In this document: in pieces, positions 34,324 through 42,689 of the stretch
Numbering within the stretch: the first letter of the stretch is position 1
Layout of the letters: every line of letters begins with the position of its first letter
The notes under the pieces: model-generated
The model's database searches: none
What the model saw: the letters and a program-made list of their open reading frames with translations, nothing else
What the model was told of the DNA's origin: nothing
Assembly: GCF_003115775.1 (NCBI RefSeq)
Contig: NZ_QEES01000002.1
Span: forward strand, 682,001-746,000
DNA length: 64,000 bases
Direction of reading: 5' to 3'
Source of the DNA: Cellulomonas sp. WB94
GTDB taxonomy: Bacteria; Actinomycetota; Actinomycetes; Actinomycetales; Cellulomonadaceae
Translations under genes and position numbers: made by a program

Positions 34324-35955
34324 TCACGGCAGGCGCAGCGCCCGCATCGCGCGCAGCGCATGGGTGAAGACCACGGGCCACCGCTGGGTGCCCAGGTCGA
34401 ACAGGCGCTGGAGCCCGAACGGCGGGCTCCCCAGGACCCCGTGCGTGCCGCGCTGGACAGCGACCGACTGCAGCTCCGTCATCGCCCACAGGCCTTCGCG
34501 ACCGTGCCGGTGCCCGAGGCCCGAGTGCCCGCGCCCACCCTGCGGTGCGCCGGTCGAGCCCCACACCGCGATGTACCCCTCGTTGACGTTGACCGTGCCG
34601 GCCCGGACGCGGGCGGCGATGGCCGCACCCCGTCGACCGCTGCGCGTCCACACGCTCGCGTTGAGCCCGTAGGGGCTGTCGTTCATGGCGGCGACGGCCT
34701 CGTCGTCGGAGGCGACGCGGTACACCGACACGACCGGGCCGAACGTCTCCTCATGGAACACCCGGGCGTCCGACGTCACCCCGTCGAGGATGGTCGGCTC
34801 GTAGAACAGCGGGCCGATGTCGATGCGGTGGACGCCGCCGGCGACGACGACCGCACCGTGCGTGAGCGCGTCCTCGACGTGCTCGACGACCGTCGCGAGC
34901 TGGGCCGCCGACGTGAGCGAGCCGACGTCCGACCGGTAGTCGAGGTCTGCCCCGAGGCGCAGGTCGCGCGTACGGCGCGCGAACGCCTCGAGGAACGCGT
35001 CCGCGACGTGCTCGTGGACGTAGAGGCGTTCGATCGAGATGCAGAGCTGACCCGTGCTCCCGAAGCAGGCCCGGACGGCGCCCGCCGCCGCGACTTCGAC
35101 GTCGACGTCCTCGGCGACGTACATCGGGTTCTTGCCACCGAGCTCGAGGGTCGCGGGGATGAGCCGCTCGCCCGCCCGCGAGGCCACGATGCGCCCGGTC
35201 GTGGTCGAGCCGGTGAAGACCACGTGGTCGACGTGGTCGACGACGGCCGTGCCGAGCGCGACACCGTCGCCCACGACGACCTGGAGCACCCCGGCGGGCA
35301 GTCCGGCGGCCTCGAGCTGCTCGACGGCCCACAGCGCCGTCAGCGCCGTCTGCGGGTCCGGTCGGAGCACGACGGCGTTGCCCGCGACCAGCGCCGGCAG
35401 CGCGTCGCCGACGGTCAGCGTCAGGGGGTAGTTCCAGGGCGCGACGATGCCGACGACCCCGACCGGGTGGCGCAGCACGCGCACGCTCGTGAGACCGGGG
35501 ACGAGCCCGTGGACCCGCCGGTCCGCGAGGTACTCCCGGGCGTGCAGCGCGTAGTGCCGGGCGACGAGGGCGACGTCGGCGACCTCCTCGAACGCGCTCG
35601 CGCGCGACTTGCCGCTCTCGAGCTGGATGAGGTCAAGGACGTCGCTCTGGTTCTCGAGGAGCAGGTCGTGCAGGCGCAGGAGGACGGCGCAGCGGTCGCG
35701 CAGCGGGACGGTCGCCCACGTGCGCTGGGCGCTGCGAGCGGCGGCCGTCGCGCGCTCGACGTCGTCCGGGGTCGACAGCGGGACCGCCGCGATGGGACCG
35801 CCCGTGAACGGCGCGTAGGTCGTAGACGTCGCCGCCCCGGGGGACGTGACGATGCGCGCGACGAGCATGCCGATGTCGTCCGGCTCGAGCACGTAGGTCG
35901 CGCGCGGGTCGGTCTCGGGGTCGATCAGGTGCGCATGCTCCGGTTCGTACGCCAT
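34324..35955 (-). CDS. NAD(P)-dependent succinate-semialdehyde dehydrogenase-type aldehyde dehydrogenase
   Basis: This 543-residue enzyme has the aldehyde dehydrogenase core: VGIVAPWNYPLTLTVGDALP, the Rossmann loop VVFTGSTTTGR, catalytic Glu in ATLELGGKNPMYV and catalytic Cys in GSTGQLCISIER, then HEETFGPVVSVYRV. Layout and the LCISIER phrase fit the actinobacterial succinic-semialdehyde dehydrogenase (GabD2-like) group, about 50 residues longer than the basic family because of N- and C-terminal extensions. Substrate is inferred from family resemblance only. No gabT neighbour is present. The ATG has a TAACCT -10 box 6 nt upstream. Confidence 0.85.
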   Translation of the reverse strand: MAYEPEHAHLIDPETDPRATYVLEPDDIGMLVARIVTSPGAATSTTYAPFTGGPIAAVPLSTPDDVERATAAARSAQRTWATVPLRDRCAVLLRLHDLLLENQSDVLDLIQLESGKSRASAFEEVADVALVARHYALHAREYLADRRVHGLVPGLTSVRVLRHPVGVVGIVAPWNYPLTLTVGDALPALVAGNAVVLRPDPQTALTALWAVEQLEAAGLPAGVLQVVVGDGVALGTAVVDHVDHVVFTGSTTTGRIVASRAGERLIPATLELGGKNPMYVAEDVDVEVAAAGAVRACFGSTGQLCISIERLYVHEHVADAFLEAFARRTRDLRLGADLDYRSDVGSLTSAAQLATVVEHVEDALTHGAVVVAGGVHRIDIGPLFYEPTILDGVTSDARVFHEETFGPVVSVYRVASDDEAVAAMNDSPYGLNASVWTRSGRRGAAIAARVRAGTVNVNEGYIAVWGSTGAPQGGRGHSGLGHRHGREGLWAMTELQSVAVQRGTHGVLGSPPFGLQRLFDLGTQRWPVVFTHALRAMRALRLP

Positions 35956-35961
35956 GCGACG

Positions 35962-35967
35962 AGGTTA
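35962..35967 (-). promoter_or_regulatory. -10 box of a leaderless promoter for the aldehyde dehydrogenase
   Basis: TAACCT ends 6 nt before the ATG; no Shine-Dalgarno is visible. Confidence 0.5.
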
Positions 35968-35989
35968 CGTCGGCGGACCGACGCCTGCG

Positions 35990-37126
35990 TCAGACAGGCC
36001 GGTTGAGCGGCTGGTACGGCGAGACGACGACCTCGACGCGCTGGAACTCCTTGAGGTCGGAGTAGCCGGTCGTGGCCATGGCCCGTCGCAGGGCGCCGAT
36101 GAGGTTGAGCGTGCCGTCGGCCGTCCGGCCCGGGCCGAACAGGATCTCCGAGAGCGTGCCGGCCGTCCCCACGCGCACGCGCTCGCCGCGGGGCAGCTTC
36201 GGGTGGTGCGCCTCGGGGCCCCAGTGCCAGCCCCGCCCCGGCGCCTCGGCAGCGCGCGCGAGCGCCGCACCGAGCATCACGGCGTCCGCGCCGCACGCGA
36301 TCGCCCGCACCAGGTCGCCCGAGCGGCCCACGCCGCCGTCGGCGATCACGTGCACGTACCGGCCGCCGGACTCGTCGAGGTAGTCCCGCCGGGCGGCCGC
36401 GACGTCCGCAACGGCGGTCGCCATCGGCGCGTGGATGCCGAGCGACGTCCGGGTGGTGTGCGCCGCGCCGCCACCGAACCCGACGAGCACACCGGCCGCG
36501 CCGGTCCGCATGAGGTGGAGCGCCGCGGTGTACGTCGACGCGCCCCCGACGACGACGGGAACGTCGAGCTCGTAGATGAACCGCTTGAGGTTGAGCGGCT
36601 CCGCGCGGCCCGACACGTGCTCGGCCGAGACCGTCGTGCCGCGGATGACGAACAGGTCCACCCCGGCGTCCACGACGACCTGCGAGAGCTCCTGGGTGCG
36701 CTGGGGCGAGAGTGCTCCGGCGACGGTGACGCCCGCGGTCCGGATCTCCTTCAGGCGCAGCGTGATGAGCTCCGGGTTGATCGGCGCCGCGTAGATCTCC
36801 TGCATGCGGGCCGTCGCGGCGTCGACGTCGAGCTCCGCGATCTCGGCGAGCAGCGGCTCGGGCGACTCGTAGCGCGTCCACAGACCCTCGAGGTCGAGGA
36901 CCCCGACACCGCCCGCGTGGCCGAGCGCGATCGCGGTCGCCGGGCTCATGACCGAGTCCATGGGTGCGGCCATGACCGGGACCTCGAAGTGGTACGCGTC
37001 GATCTGCCAGCCGACCGAGACCTCCTCCGGGTCACGCGTGCGCCGCGAGGGCACCACGGCGATGTCGTCGAAGGAGTACGCGCGGCGACCGCGCTTTCCG
37101 CGCCCGATCTCGATCTCGTTGCTCAC
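35990..37126 (-). CDS. guaB3: GuaB3-type IMP dehydrogenase-related protein
   Basis: This 378-residue TIM-barrel protein belongs to the IMPDH/GMP reductase superfamily (MAAPMDSVMSP, DGGVGRSGDLVRAIACGADAV, GTAGTLSEILFGP). It has no CBS domains. Where IMPDH has the catalytic cysteine in GPGSICTT, it reads VGFGGGAAHTTRTSLGI, with no Cys, so a covalent IMPDH-type reaction is not possible. Related proteins (Mycobacterium GuaB3) share this and their activity is not settled; GMP reductase-like or regulatory roles have been proposed for the wider group. It lies near guaB as in other actinobacteria. The GTG start has TAGCCT 6 nt upstream. Confidence 0.9.
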   Translation of the reverse strand: MSNEIEIGRGKRGRRAYSFDDIAVVPSRRTRDPEEVSVGWQIDAYHFEVPVMAAPMDSVMSPATAIALGHAGGVGVLDLEGLWTRYESPEPLLAEIAELDVDAATARMQEIYAAPINPELITLRLKEIRTAGVTVAGALSPQRTQELSQVVVDAGVDLFVIRGTTVSAEHVSGRAEPLNLKRFIYELDVPVVVGGASTYTAALHLMRTGAAGVLVGFGGGAAHTTRTSLGIHAPMATAVADVAAARRDYLDESGGRYVHVIADGGVGRSGDLVRAIACGADAVMLGAALARAAEAPGRGWHWGPEAHHPKLPRGERVRVGTAGTLSEILFGPGRTADGTLNLIGALRRAMATTGYSDLKEFQRVEVVVSPYQPLNRPV

Positions 37127-37132
37127 GGGTCC

Positions 37133-37138
37133 AGGCTA
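37133..37138 (-). promoter_or_regulatory. -10 box of a leaderless promoter for guaB3
   Basis: TAGCCT ends 6 nt before the GTG start, identical in sequence and spacing to the box of the glycosyltransferase gene. Confidence 0.5.
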
Positions 37139-37280
37139 CCGGCGCACGGGACAACGTCCCACGCCCGCCCGGAGTGCGGTCCCCGTCGGCGCGGCTCAGC
37201 GGGGGTGTCGGCGCCCGGTGGCATCCTGGCGGTGGTCGGGCCGCGAGGCACCGCACGCGGACGACGACGACGGGACGCCG

Positions 37281-38003
37281 ATGAGCTGGATCGAGGGGCC
37301 GCTGCTCGGCTTCGACACCGAGACCACGGGCGTCGACGTCGACGTCGACCGGATCGTCACGGCCGCCCTGGTCCGACGCGACGCGTCGGGCACGCACATC
37401 CGCACGTGGCTCATCGACCCGGGGGTCGAGATCCCCGCGGCCGCGAGCGCGATCCACGGCATCACCACCGCCCACGCGCACGCGCACGGGGCCCCACCGG
37501 TCGTCGCGCTCGAGGAGATCGCGACGCTGGTCGCGGCCGCCTTCTCCGACGGCATCCCGGTCGTGGCCTTCAACGCGTGCTACGACCTGTCCATCCTCGA
37601 CGCGGAGCTGACCCGGCACAGCCTCGCCACGGTCCCGGACCGCCTCGGCCGGCCCGCCGCGCCGGTCCTGGACCCGCTGGTGCTCGACCGGCACGCGGAC
37701 CGCTACCGCCGCGGCAAGCGCAAGCTCGTCGACCTGTGCGGCGTCTACGAGGTGGGGACGGGGTCGCTGCACTCGGCAGACGTCGATGTCGTGGCCACGC
37801 TCGACGTGCTCGCGCGCCTGGTCGAGCGGTTCCCGGACCTCGCCGAGCTCGACCTCGCGGCGCTGCACGCCCGGCAGGTCGCCGCCCACCGCGCGTGGGC
37901 CGAGGAGTTCAACGTGTGGCGCACCGGTCAGGGTTTCGCCGGACCGGGTGCCGACACCGACTGGCCCACGCGCACCCCGGTCACTGCCGTCGCCACGCTC
38001 TGA
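37281..38003 (+). CDS. DnaQ-like 3'-5' exonuclease (DEDD family)
   Basis: The 240-residue protein carries the exonuclease motifs of the polymerase III epsilon family: ExoI LLGFDTETTGVD, ExoII AFNACYDLSILDAEL and ExoIII HSADVDVVATLDVL, which is DEDDh-like with His and Asp in place. SAIHGITTAHA is also typical. It is a stand-alone exonuclease with a C-terminal tail, probably acting in DNA repair or nucleic-acid turnover. No Shine-Dalgarno is obvious before the ATG (GGGACGCCG). It sits alone between the leftward guaB3 and guaB genes. Confidence 0.88.
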   Translation: MSWIEGPLLGFDTETTGVDVDVDRIVTAALVRRDASGTHIRTWLIDPGVEIPAAASAIHGITTAHAHAHGAPPVVALEEIATLVAAAFSDGIPVVAFNACYDLSILDAELTRHSLATVPDRLGRPAAPVLDPLVLDRHADRYRRGKRKLVDLCGVYEVGTGSLHSADVDVVATLDVLARLVERFPDLAELDLAALHARQVAAHRAWAEEFNVWRTGQGFAGPGADTDWPTRTPVTAVATL

Positions 38004-38073
38004 CCGAGCAGCTCGTGCGCGGCGCAGCCTTTCGAGGGGTGCAGCCGGTCGAAGGGGCCAGCCGGTCGAGCTG

Positions 38074-39633
<1,560 letters not shown>

Positions 39634-40296
39634 TCAGCGGATGAGTCCGCGGCGCAGCGCGATGGCAACGGCCTGCGCGCGGTCGGCCGCACCGAGCTTG
39701 CGGAACAGCCGGCGCGCATGGGTCTTGACGGTGTCCTCGGACAGGAACAGGTCCGCGCCGATCTGGGAGTTCGAGCGCCCGTTGCTCATCCCGACGAGCA
39801 CCTCGACCTCCCGCTTCGTCAGCGCGAGCTCCTCGCGCGCCGGCTGCTGGACCGGCACCTCGACGAGCGGTCGACCGACGACCGGGCCGGGGTCGATGTG
39901 CGACGCGAGGCGCTCGGGGTCGGCGACGACGGGGCTCGCGAGGACGTGCGCCGCGACGGCCGCGAGCTCGGCGCGTCCGACGTCGGGCGCCAGGTAGCCG
40001 CGGGCGCCGAGCGCGACGGCGCGGTCGAGGGCGATCTCGTCGCCCGGGACGGCCAGCATGACGATCGACGCGGTGCTGGTGATCCCCCGCAGGCGGCGGA
40101 TCGCCTCGACGGGACCCTGCCCGGGCAGGTGCGCGTCGAGCAGGACGATCGTCGGCGGGTTGCGCCGGGCGAGCGACATCAGCTCGTCCAGCGACGCGGC
40201 CGCACGGACCGGCGCGAGCGAGGGCACGCCGACAGCCGTCAGGACCAAGCGCTCGCGCACCACGGTCGAGCCGTGACAGATCACGACTCCGGCCAT
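39634..40296 (-). CDS. BldM-like LuxR-family regulator with degenerate receiver
   Basis: This 220-residue protein closely resembles Streptomyces BldM in its DNA-binding domain (LTKREVEVLVGMSNGRSN, then LSEDTVKTHARRLFRKLGA), and like bldM it lies beside guaB and a WhiD-type gene. The receiver keeps the Asp54 position (LLDAHLPG) but lacks the acidic pair needed for Mg2+ (ICHGS where response regulators have DD) and the usual switch Thr and Lys, so it is probably not regulated by phosphorylation. GAGGAGGG precedes the ATG at 40296. It is likely a dimeric transcription factor. Confidence 0.88.
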   Translation of the reverse strand: MAGVVICHGSTVVRERLVLTAVGVPSLAPVRAAASLDELMSLARRNPPTIVLLDAHLPGQGPVEAIRRLRGITSTASIVMLAVPGDEIALDRAVALGARGYLAPDVGRAELAAVAAHVLASPVVADPERLASHIDPGPVVGRPLVEVPVQQPAREELALTKREVEVLVGMSNGRSNSQIGADLFLSEDTVKTHARRLFRKLGAADRAQAVAIALRRGLIR

Positions 40297-40466
40297 CGAA
40301 CCCTCCTCTTGGCTCCGGGTGCCCGTCGCCGTCATCTGTCTATCGACGCACGGAGCCGCAACGTTAGTCCGCCGAACGGGTGATAGGCAGGAGATGTCCC
40401 CACGCGCTGCGGGGTCGGTGCGGGGCCGAGACGGGGCCGGATCGGGCCGGAGGGGCACACGACCGG

Positions 40467-41558
40467 TCAGGTGCTGACCGCGAGGACCTCGTGCAGCAGG
40501 CCCGTGAACGAGCGTGCCCGGTGGACCAGCCGGCCGAGCGGCAGGTCGGCCGCCGCGCCGTCGGGCAGGACGACGAACTGCGGCACGTCCGGCTGGGCCT
40601 GCGCCAGGGCGACGATGACGGTGAGGTCGGCGTCGGCGCGGTCGGTGACGAGGACGATGGCCGCCGGCCTCGTCATGGCGGCGATCTCGACGGTGCGGTG
40701 CGGCTCGACCGGCCCGGCCACGACGCGGGCGTCGACACCACGGACTGCGAGGGCAGCGGCGAGCACGTGGAGCGAGAGCGGCCTCGGCTCGTCGGGCGCA
40801 GCGAGGAGCAGGACCACGCGCCGGCCGGCGACGTGCGTGCGGGCGAGCGGGGTGCTGCGGTTCCGCAGCGCCGCGAGGACGGCCGCCACGACGATCGTGT
40901 CGGCCTCTTCCCCGGACCGGGCGAGGACCGTGCGCGCGGCCAGCCCGGCCCGGACGGGTTCGACCAGCTCGAGCCACCACGTCTCGACGAGCACGTCGGA
41001 CGGCGGCGTCAGCAGGGCCCGGCAGGTGGCCTCGTCGCCCCGCAGCGCGGCGTCGATGACGAGGGTCGGGGTGACCTCCTGCGTGCGGGCGCGCACCAGG
41101 GCTCCGGTCGCCGAGCCCGCGCCTCCGACGGTGCCGTGCCCGTCGTCGTGCGGCGCGCCGCCCGCAGCCTGCCCATGGCCCAGCCCGTCGCCGTGCGTGT
41201 CGCTCTCGCGTGCCAGCCGGGCCGCCTCGGACGGGGCGACCCCGTCGATCGTCAGTCCGCGCATCACGAGCAGCCGGTTGACGTCCTCCGCCGTGTAGCG
41301 GCGGTGCGAGCCGGCAGCGTGCGCCGACGGCCCGAGCCCGTACCGGCGGTCCCAGGTCCGCAGGGTCGCAGGCGCCACGCCGAGGCGGCGCGCGACGGCC
41401 GCCACGGTCAGCGCGGGGACCTGCCGTGGGGTGCGGTTCTGGATGCGCATCGGCGCGAGCTCCGTCACGGTCGCCGCTGCGTCTCCCGGAACGAACCCCG
41501 GGACGAGCCCCGAGGCGGCCGACGGCGCTGCCGCGTCGTCGCCGTCGCGGGGAGCCAT
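40467..41558 (-). CDS. MerR-family regulator with cobalamin-fold-like C-terminal domain
   Basis: The 363-residue protein has a disordered N-terminus, a MerR winged helix (about residues 48-105: LTVAAVARRLGVAPATLRTW, SHRRYTAEDVNRLL), a Gly/His-rich linker, and a C-terminal region resembling the helical bundle plus Rossmann domain of CarH/LitR regulators (TWWLELVEPV, then RRVVLLLAAPDE). The residues that bind B12 in CarH are not conserved: the EH pair reads EE and the DxHxxG-type His is Arg (APDEPRPLSLH). It may sense another ligand or none. It is divergent from whiB. The start has a CAGAAT -10 box 6 nt upstream; ATG 41450 is an alternative. Confidence 0.82.
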   Translation of the reverse strand: MAPRDGDDAAAPSAASGLVPGFVPGDAAATVTELAPMRIQNRTPRQVPALTVAAVARRLGVAPATLRTWDRRYGLGPSAHAAGSHRRYTAEDVNRLLVMRGLTIDGVAPSEAARLARESDTHGDGLGHGQAAGGAPHDDGHGTVGGAGSATGALVRARTQEVTPTLVIDAALRGDEATCRALLTPPSDVLVETWWLELVEPVRAGLAARTVLARSGEEADTIVVAAVLAALRNRSTPLARTHVAGRRVVLLLAAPDEPRPLSLHVLAAALAVRGVDARVVAGPVEPHRTVEIAAMTRPAAIVLVTDRADADLTVIVALAQAQPDVPQFVVLPDGAAADLPLGRLVHRARSFTGLLHEVLAVST

Positions 41559-41564
41559 GGCTCG

Positions 41565-41594
41565 ATTCTGCACAACTTGTGACGCGATCGCCAA
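41565..41594 (-). promoter_or_regulatory. promoter of the MerR-type gene
   Basis: TTGGCG (-35, 41589-41594) and CAGAAT (-10, 41565-41570) are 18 bp apart, and the -10 ends 6 nt before the ATG. The spacer contains the palindrome CACAACTTGTG, where MerR proteins usually bind. Confidence 0.55.
41572..41586. promoter_or_regulatory. 15-bp element, copy 1, in the merR promoter spacer
   Basis: ACAACTTGTGACGCG matches copy 2, 82 bp away, at 14 of 15 positions. It includes most of the 11-bp palindrome CACAACTTGTG and lies between the -35 and -10 boxes of the leftward promoter. It is a candidate MerR-type operator. Confidence 0.55.
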
Positions 41595-41649
41595 CGGCCG
41601 CGTCCCGCGTGGTCGATTCGGTCCGATTGAAGCGGTTGTGACCGGAGAC

Positions 41650-41678
41650 TTGAACAACTTCTGACGCGCTTGTATGGT
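41650..41678 (+). promoter_or_regulatory. promoter of the whiB3/whiD-type gene
   Basis: TTGAAC (-35) and TATGGT (-10, 41673-41678) are exactly 17 bp apart, close to the housekeeping sigma consensus. The leader to the ATG at 41760 is about 75 nt. The spacer holds copy 2 of the 15-bp element. Confidence 0.7.
41654..41668. promoter_or_regulatory. 15-bp element, copy 2, in the whiB promoter spacer
   Basis: ACAACTTCTGACGCG differs from copy 1 by one base. It starts inside the -35 box and fills most of the spacer of the rightward promoter, in the same orientation on the plus strand as copy 1. A third, partial, inverted match (GGTTGTGAC) lies at 41634-41642. Confidence 0.55.
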
Positions 41679-41759
41679 CATCACCACAGGCACGCACGAC
41701 CGACGTTCCGAAGAGTCGCCGATCCCCCTGTGGGCCCGGCGCCAAGTCAAGGAGGACCG

Positions 41760-42050
41760 ATGGCTGAGATCTCGCGACTGCCCGGACCGGTGATGGACCT
41801 GTGGGAGTGGCAGTTCGAGGGTGCGTGCCGCGAGGCCGACCCGACGCTGTTCTTCCACCCCGAGGGCGAACGAGGATCCGCGCGTCGACGCCGCGCCGAG
41901 GCCGCCAAGGCCATCTGCGCGACCTGCCCGGTGCTCAAGCAGTGCCGCGACCAGTCGCTCGCGGTCCGCGAACCCTACGGCGTCTGGGGCGGGCTCTCGG
42001 AGGACGAGCGCGCCGCGATCCTCGCGAAGCCGGTGCGTCGGGCGGTCTGA
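41760..42050 (+). CDS. WhiB-family iron-sulfur regulator, WhiB3/WhiD type
   Basis: This 96-residue protein has the four cluster-binding cysteines (Cys23, Cys53, Cys56, Cys62) and the GVWGG turn (74-78). The N-terminal LPGPVMDLWEWQFEGAC and FFHPEGERGSARRRR match Mycobacterium WhiB3 and Streptomyces WhiD more than other WhiB types. WhiB proteins bind the housekeeping sigma factor and respond to O2/NO and redox. AAGGAGG lies 4 nt before the ATG. It is separated from groES by a strong terminator. Confidence 0.92.
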   Translation: MAEISRLPGPVMDLWEWQFEGACREADPTLFFHPEGERGSARRRRAEAAKAICATCPVLKQCRDQSLAVREPYGVWGGLSEDERAAILAKPVRRAV

Positions 42051-42081
42051 CGCTCAGGACGCCGAGCTCCACAGCTCGTGA

Positions 42082-42126
42082 CATGACGAAGCCCCTCCCG
42101 GCCAGGCCGGGAGGGGCTTCGTCATG
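42082..42126. terminator. 22-bp-arm palindrome between whiB and groES, bidirectional terminator
   Basis: Two perfectly complementary 22-nt arms flank a single A at 42104. It lies between convergent stops at 42050 and 42135. In RNA the centre would open to a small GC-rich loop. It should terminate both transcripts. Confidence 0.88.
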
Positions 42127-42134
42127 AGTTCGCG

Positions 42135-42431
42135 CTACTTGACGACGATCGCCAGGATGTCGCGAGCGGAGAGGATGAGGTACTCCTCGCCGTCGTACTT
42201 GACCTCGGTGCCGCCGTACTTGCTGTAGATGACCTTGTCACCGACGGCGACGTCCAGCGGGACGCGGTTGCCGTTGTCGTCGACGCGGCCGGGTCCGACA
42301 GCCAGGACCTCGCCCTCCTGGGGCTTCTCCTTGGCGCTGTCCGGGATCACGATCCCGGAAGCGGTCGTCTTCTCCGCCTCGAGCGCCTTGACGACGATCC
42401 GGTCCTCGAGCGGCTTGATGGAGACCGACAC
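42135..42431 (-). CDS. groES: co-chaperonin GroES
   Basis: The 98-residue Hsp10 caps the GroEL folding chamber. It shows [16 protein letters not shown], the mobile loop [19 protein letters not shown] and the C-terminal YSKYGGTEV and [10 protein letters not shown]. The GTG start follows GGGGAGG at good spacing. No groEL follows, because the next gene is convergent, so GroEL must be encoded elsewhere. Expression is under a CIRCE operator. Confidence 0.97.
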   Translation of the reverse strand: MSVSIKPLEDRIVVKALEAEKTTASGIVIPDSAKEKPQEGEVLAVGPGRVDDNGNRVPLDVAVGDKVIYSKYGGTEVKYDGEEYLILSARDILAIVVK

Positions 42432-42562
42432 AGCGGACCTCCCCTTCACGTGTGAGTGCTTCAGTGATGTCTGGTGCCGTTCCGTGCAGGCCGACCGCCG
42501 TCGCGGGGGTCGGTGGGCCTCTCGGTTCGGTTGGCACCCTCCAGGGGAGAGCGCCATCGACC

Positions 42563-42591
42563 ACTCTATGAACCGGTTAGCACTCGGTCAA
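42563..42591 (-). promoter_or_regulatory. groES promoter overlapping CIRCE
   Basis: TTGACC (-35, 42586-42591) and TAGAGT (-10, 42563-42568) are exactly 17 bp apart. The -35 box is inside the CIRCE spacer, so bound HrcA would block RNA polymerase directly. Confidence 0.75.
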
Positions 42592-42603
42592 GGCGAGTGC
42601 CAG
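42577..42603. promoter_or_regulatory. CIRCE operator (HrcA binding site) of groES
   Basis: TTAGCACTC, 9 nt, then GAGTGCCAG: the left arm is a perfect match to the CIRCE consensus TTAGCACTC-N9-GAGTGCTAA and the right arm matches 7 of 9. It lies about 146 bp before the groES start and indicates heat-shock control by HrcA. Confidence 0.9.
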
Positions 42604-42689
42604 CGTGAGGACCGTCTGACCGGCCGGGGCCTGGCCCGAACCTGTCGGTGGAGGCGCCCCGCGGCCTGCAGCGTGGAAGGATCGCCCGC

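Noticed and set aside
31086-34361. A 1,091-codon open frame on the minus strand
   Set aside because: It is antisense to ackA and the TPR-GGDEF gene, which have full domain motifs; the antisense product is low-complexity Arg/Asp/Val sequence.
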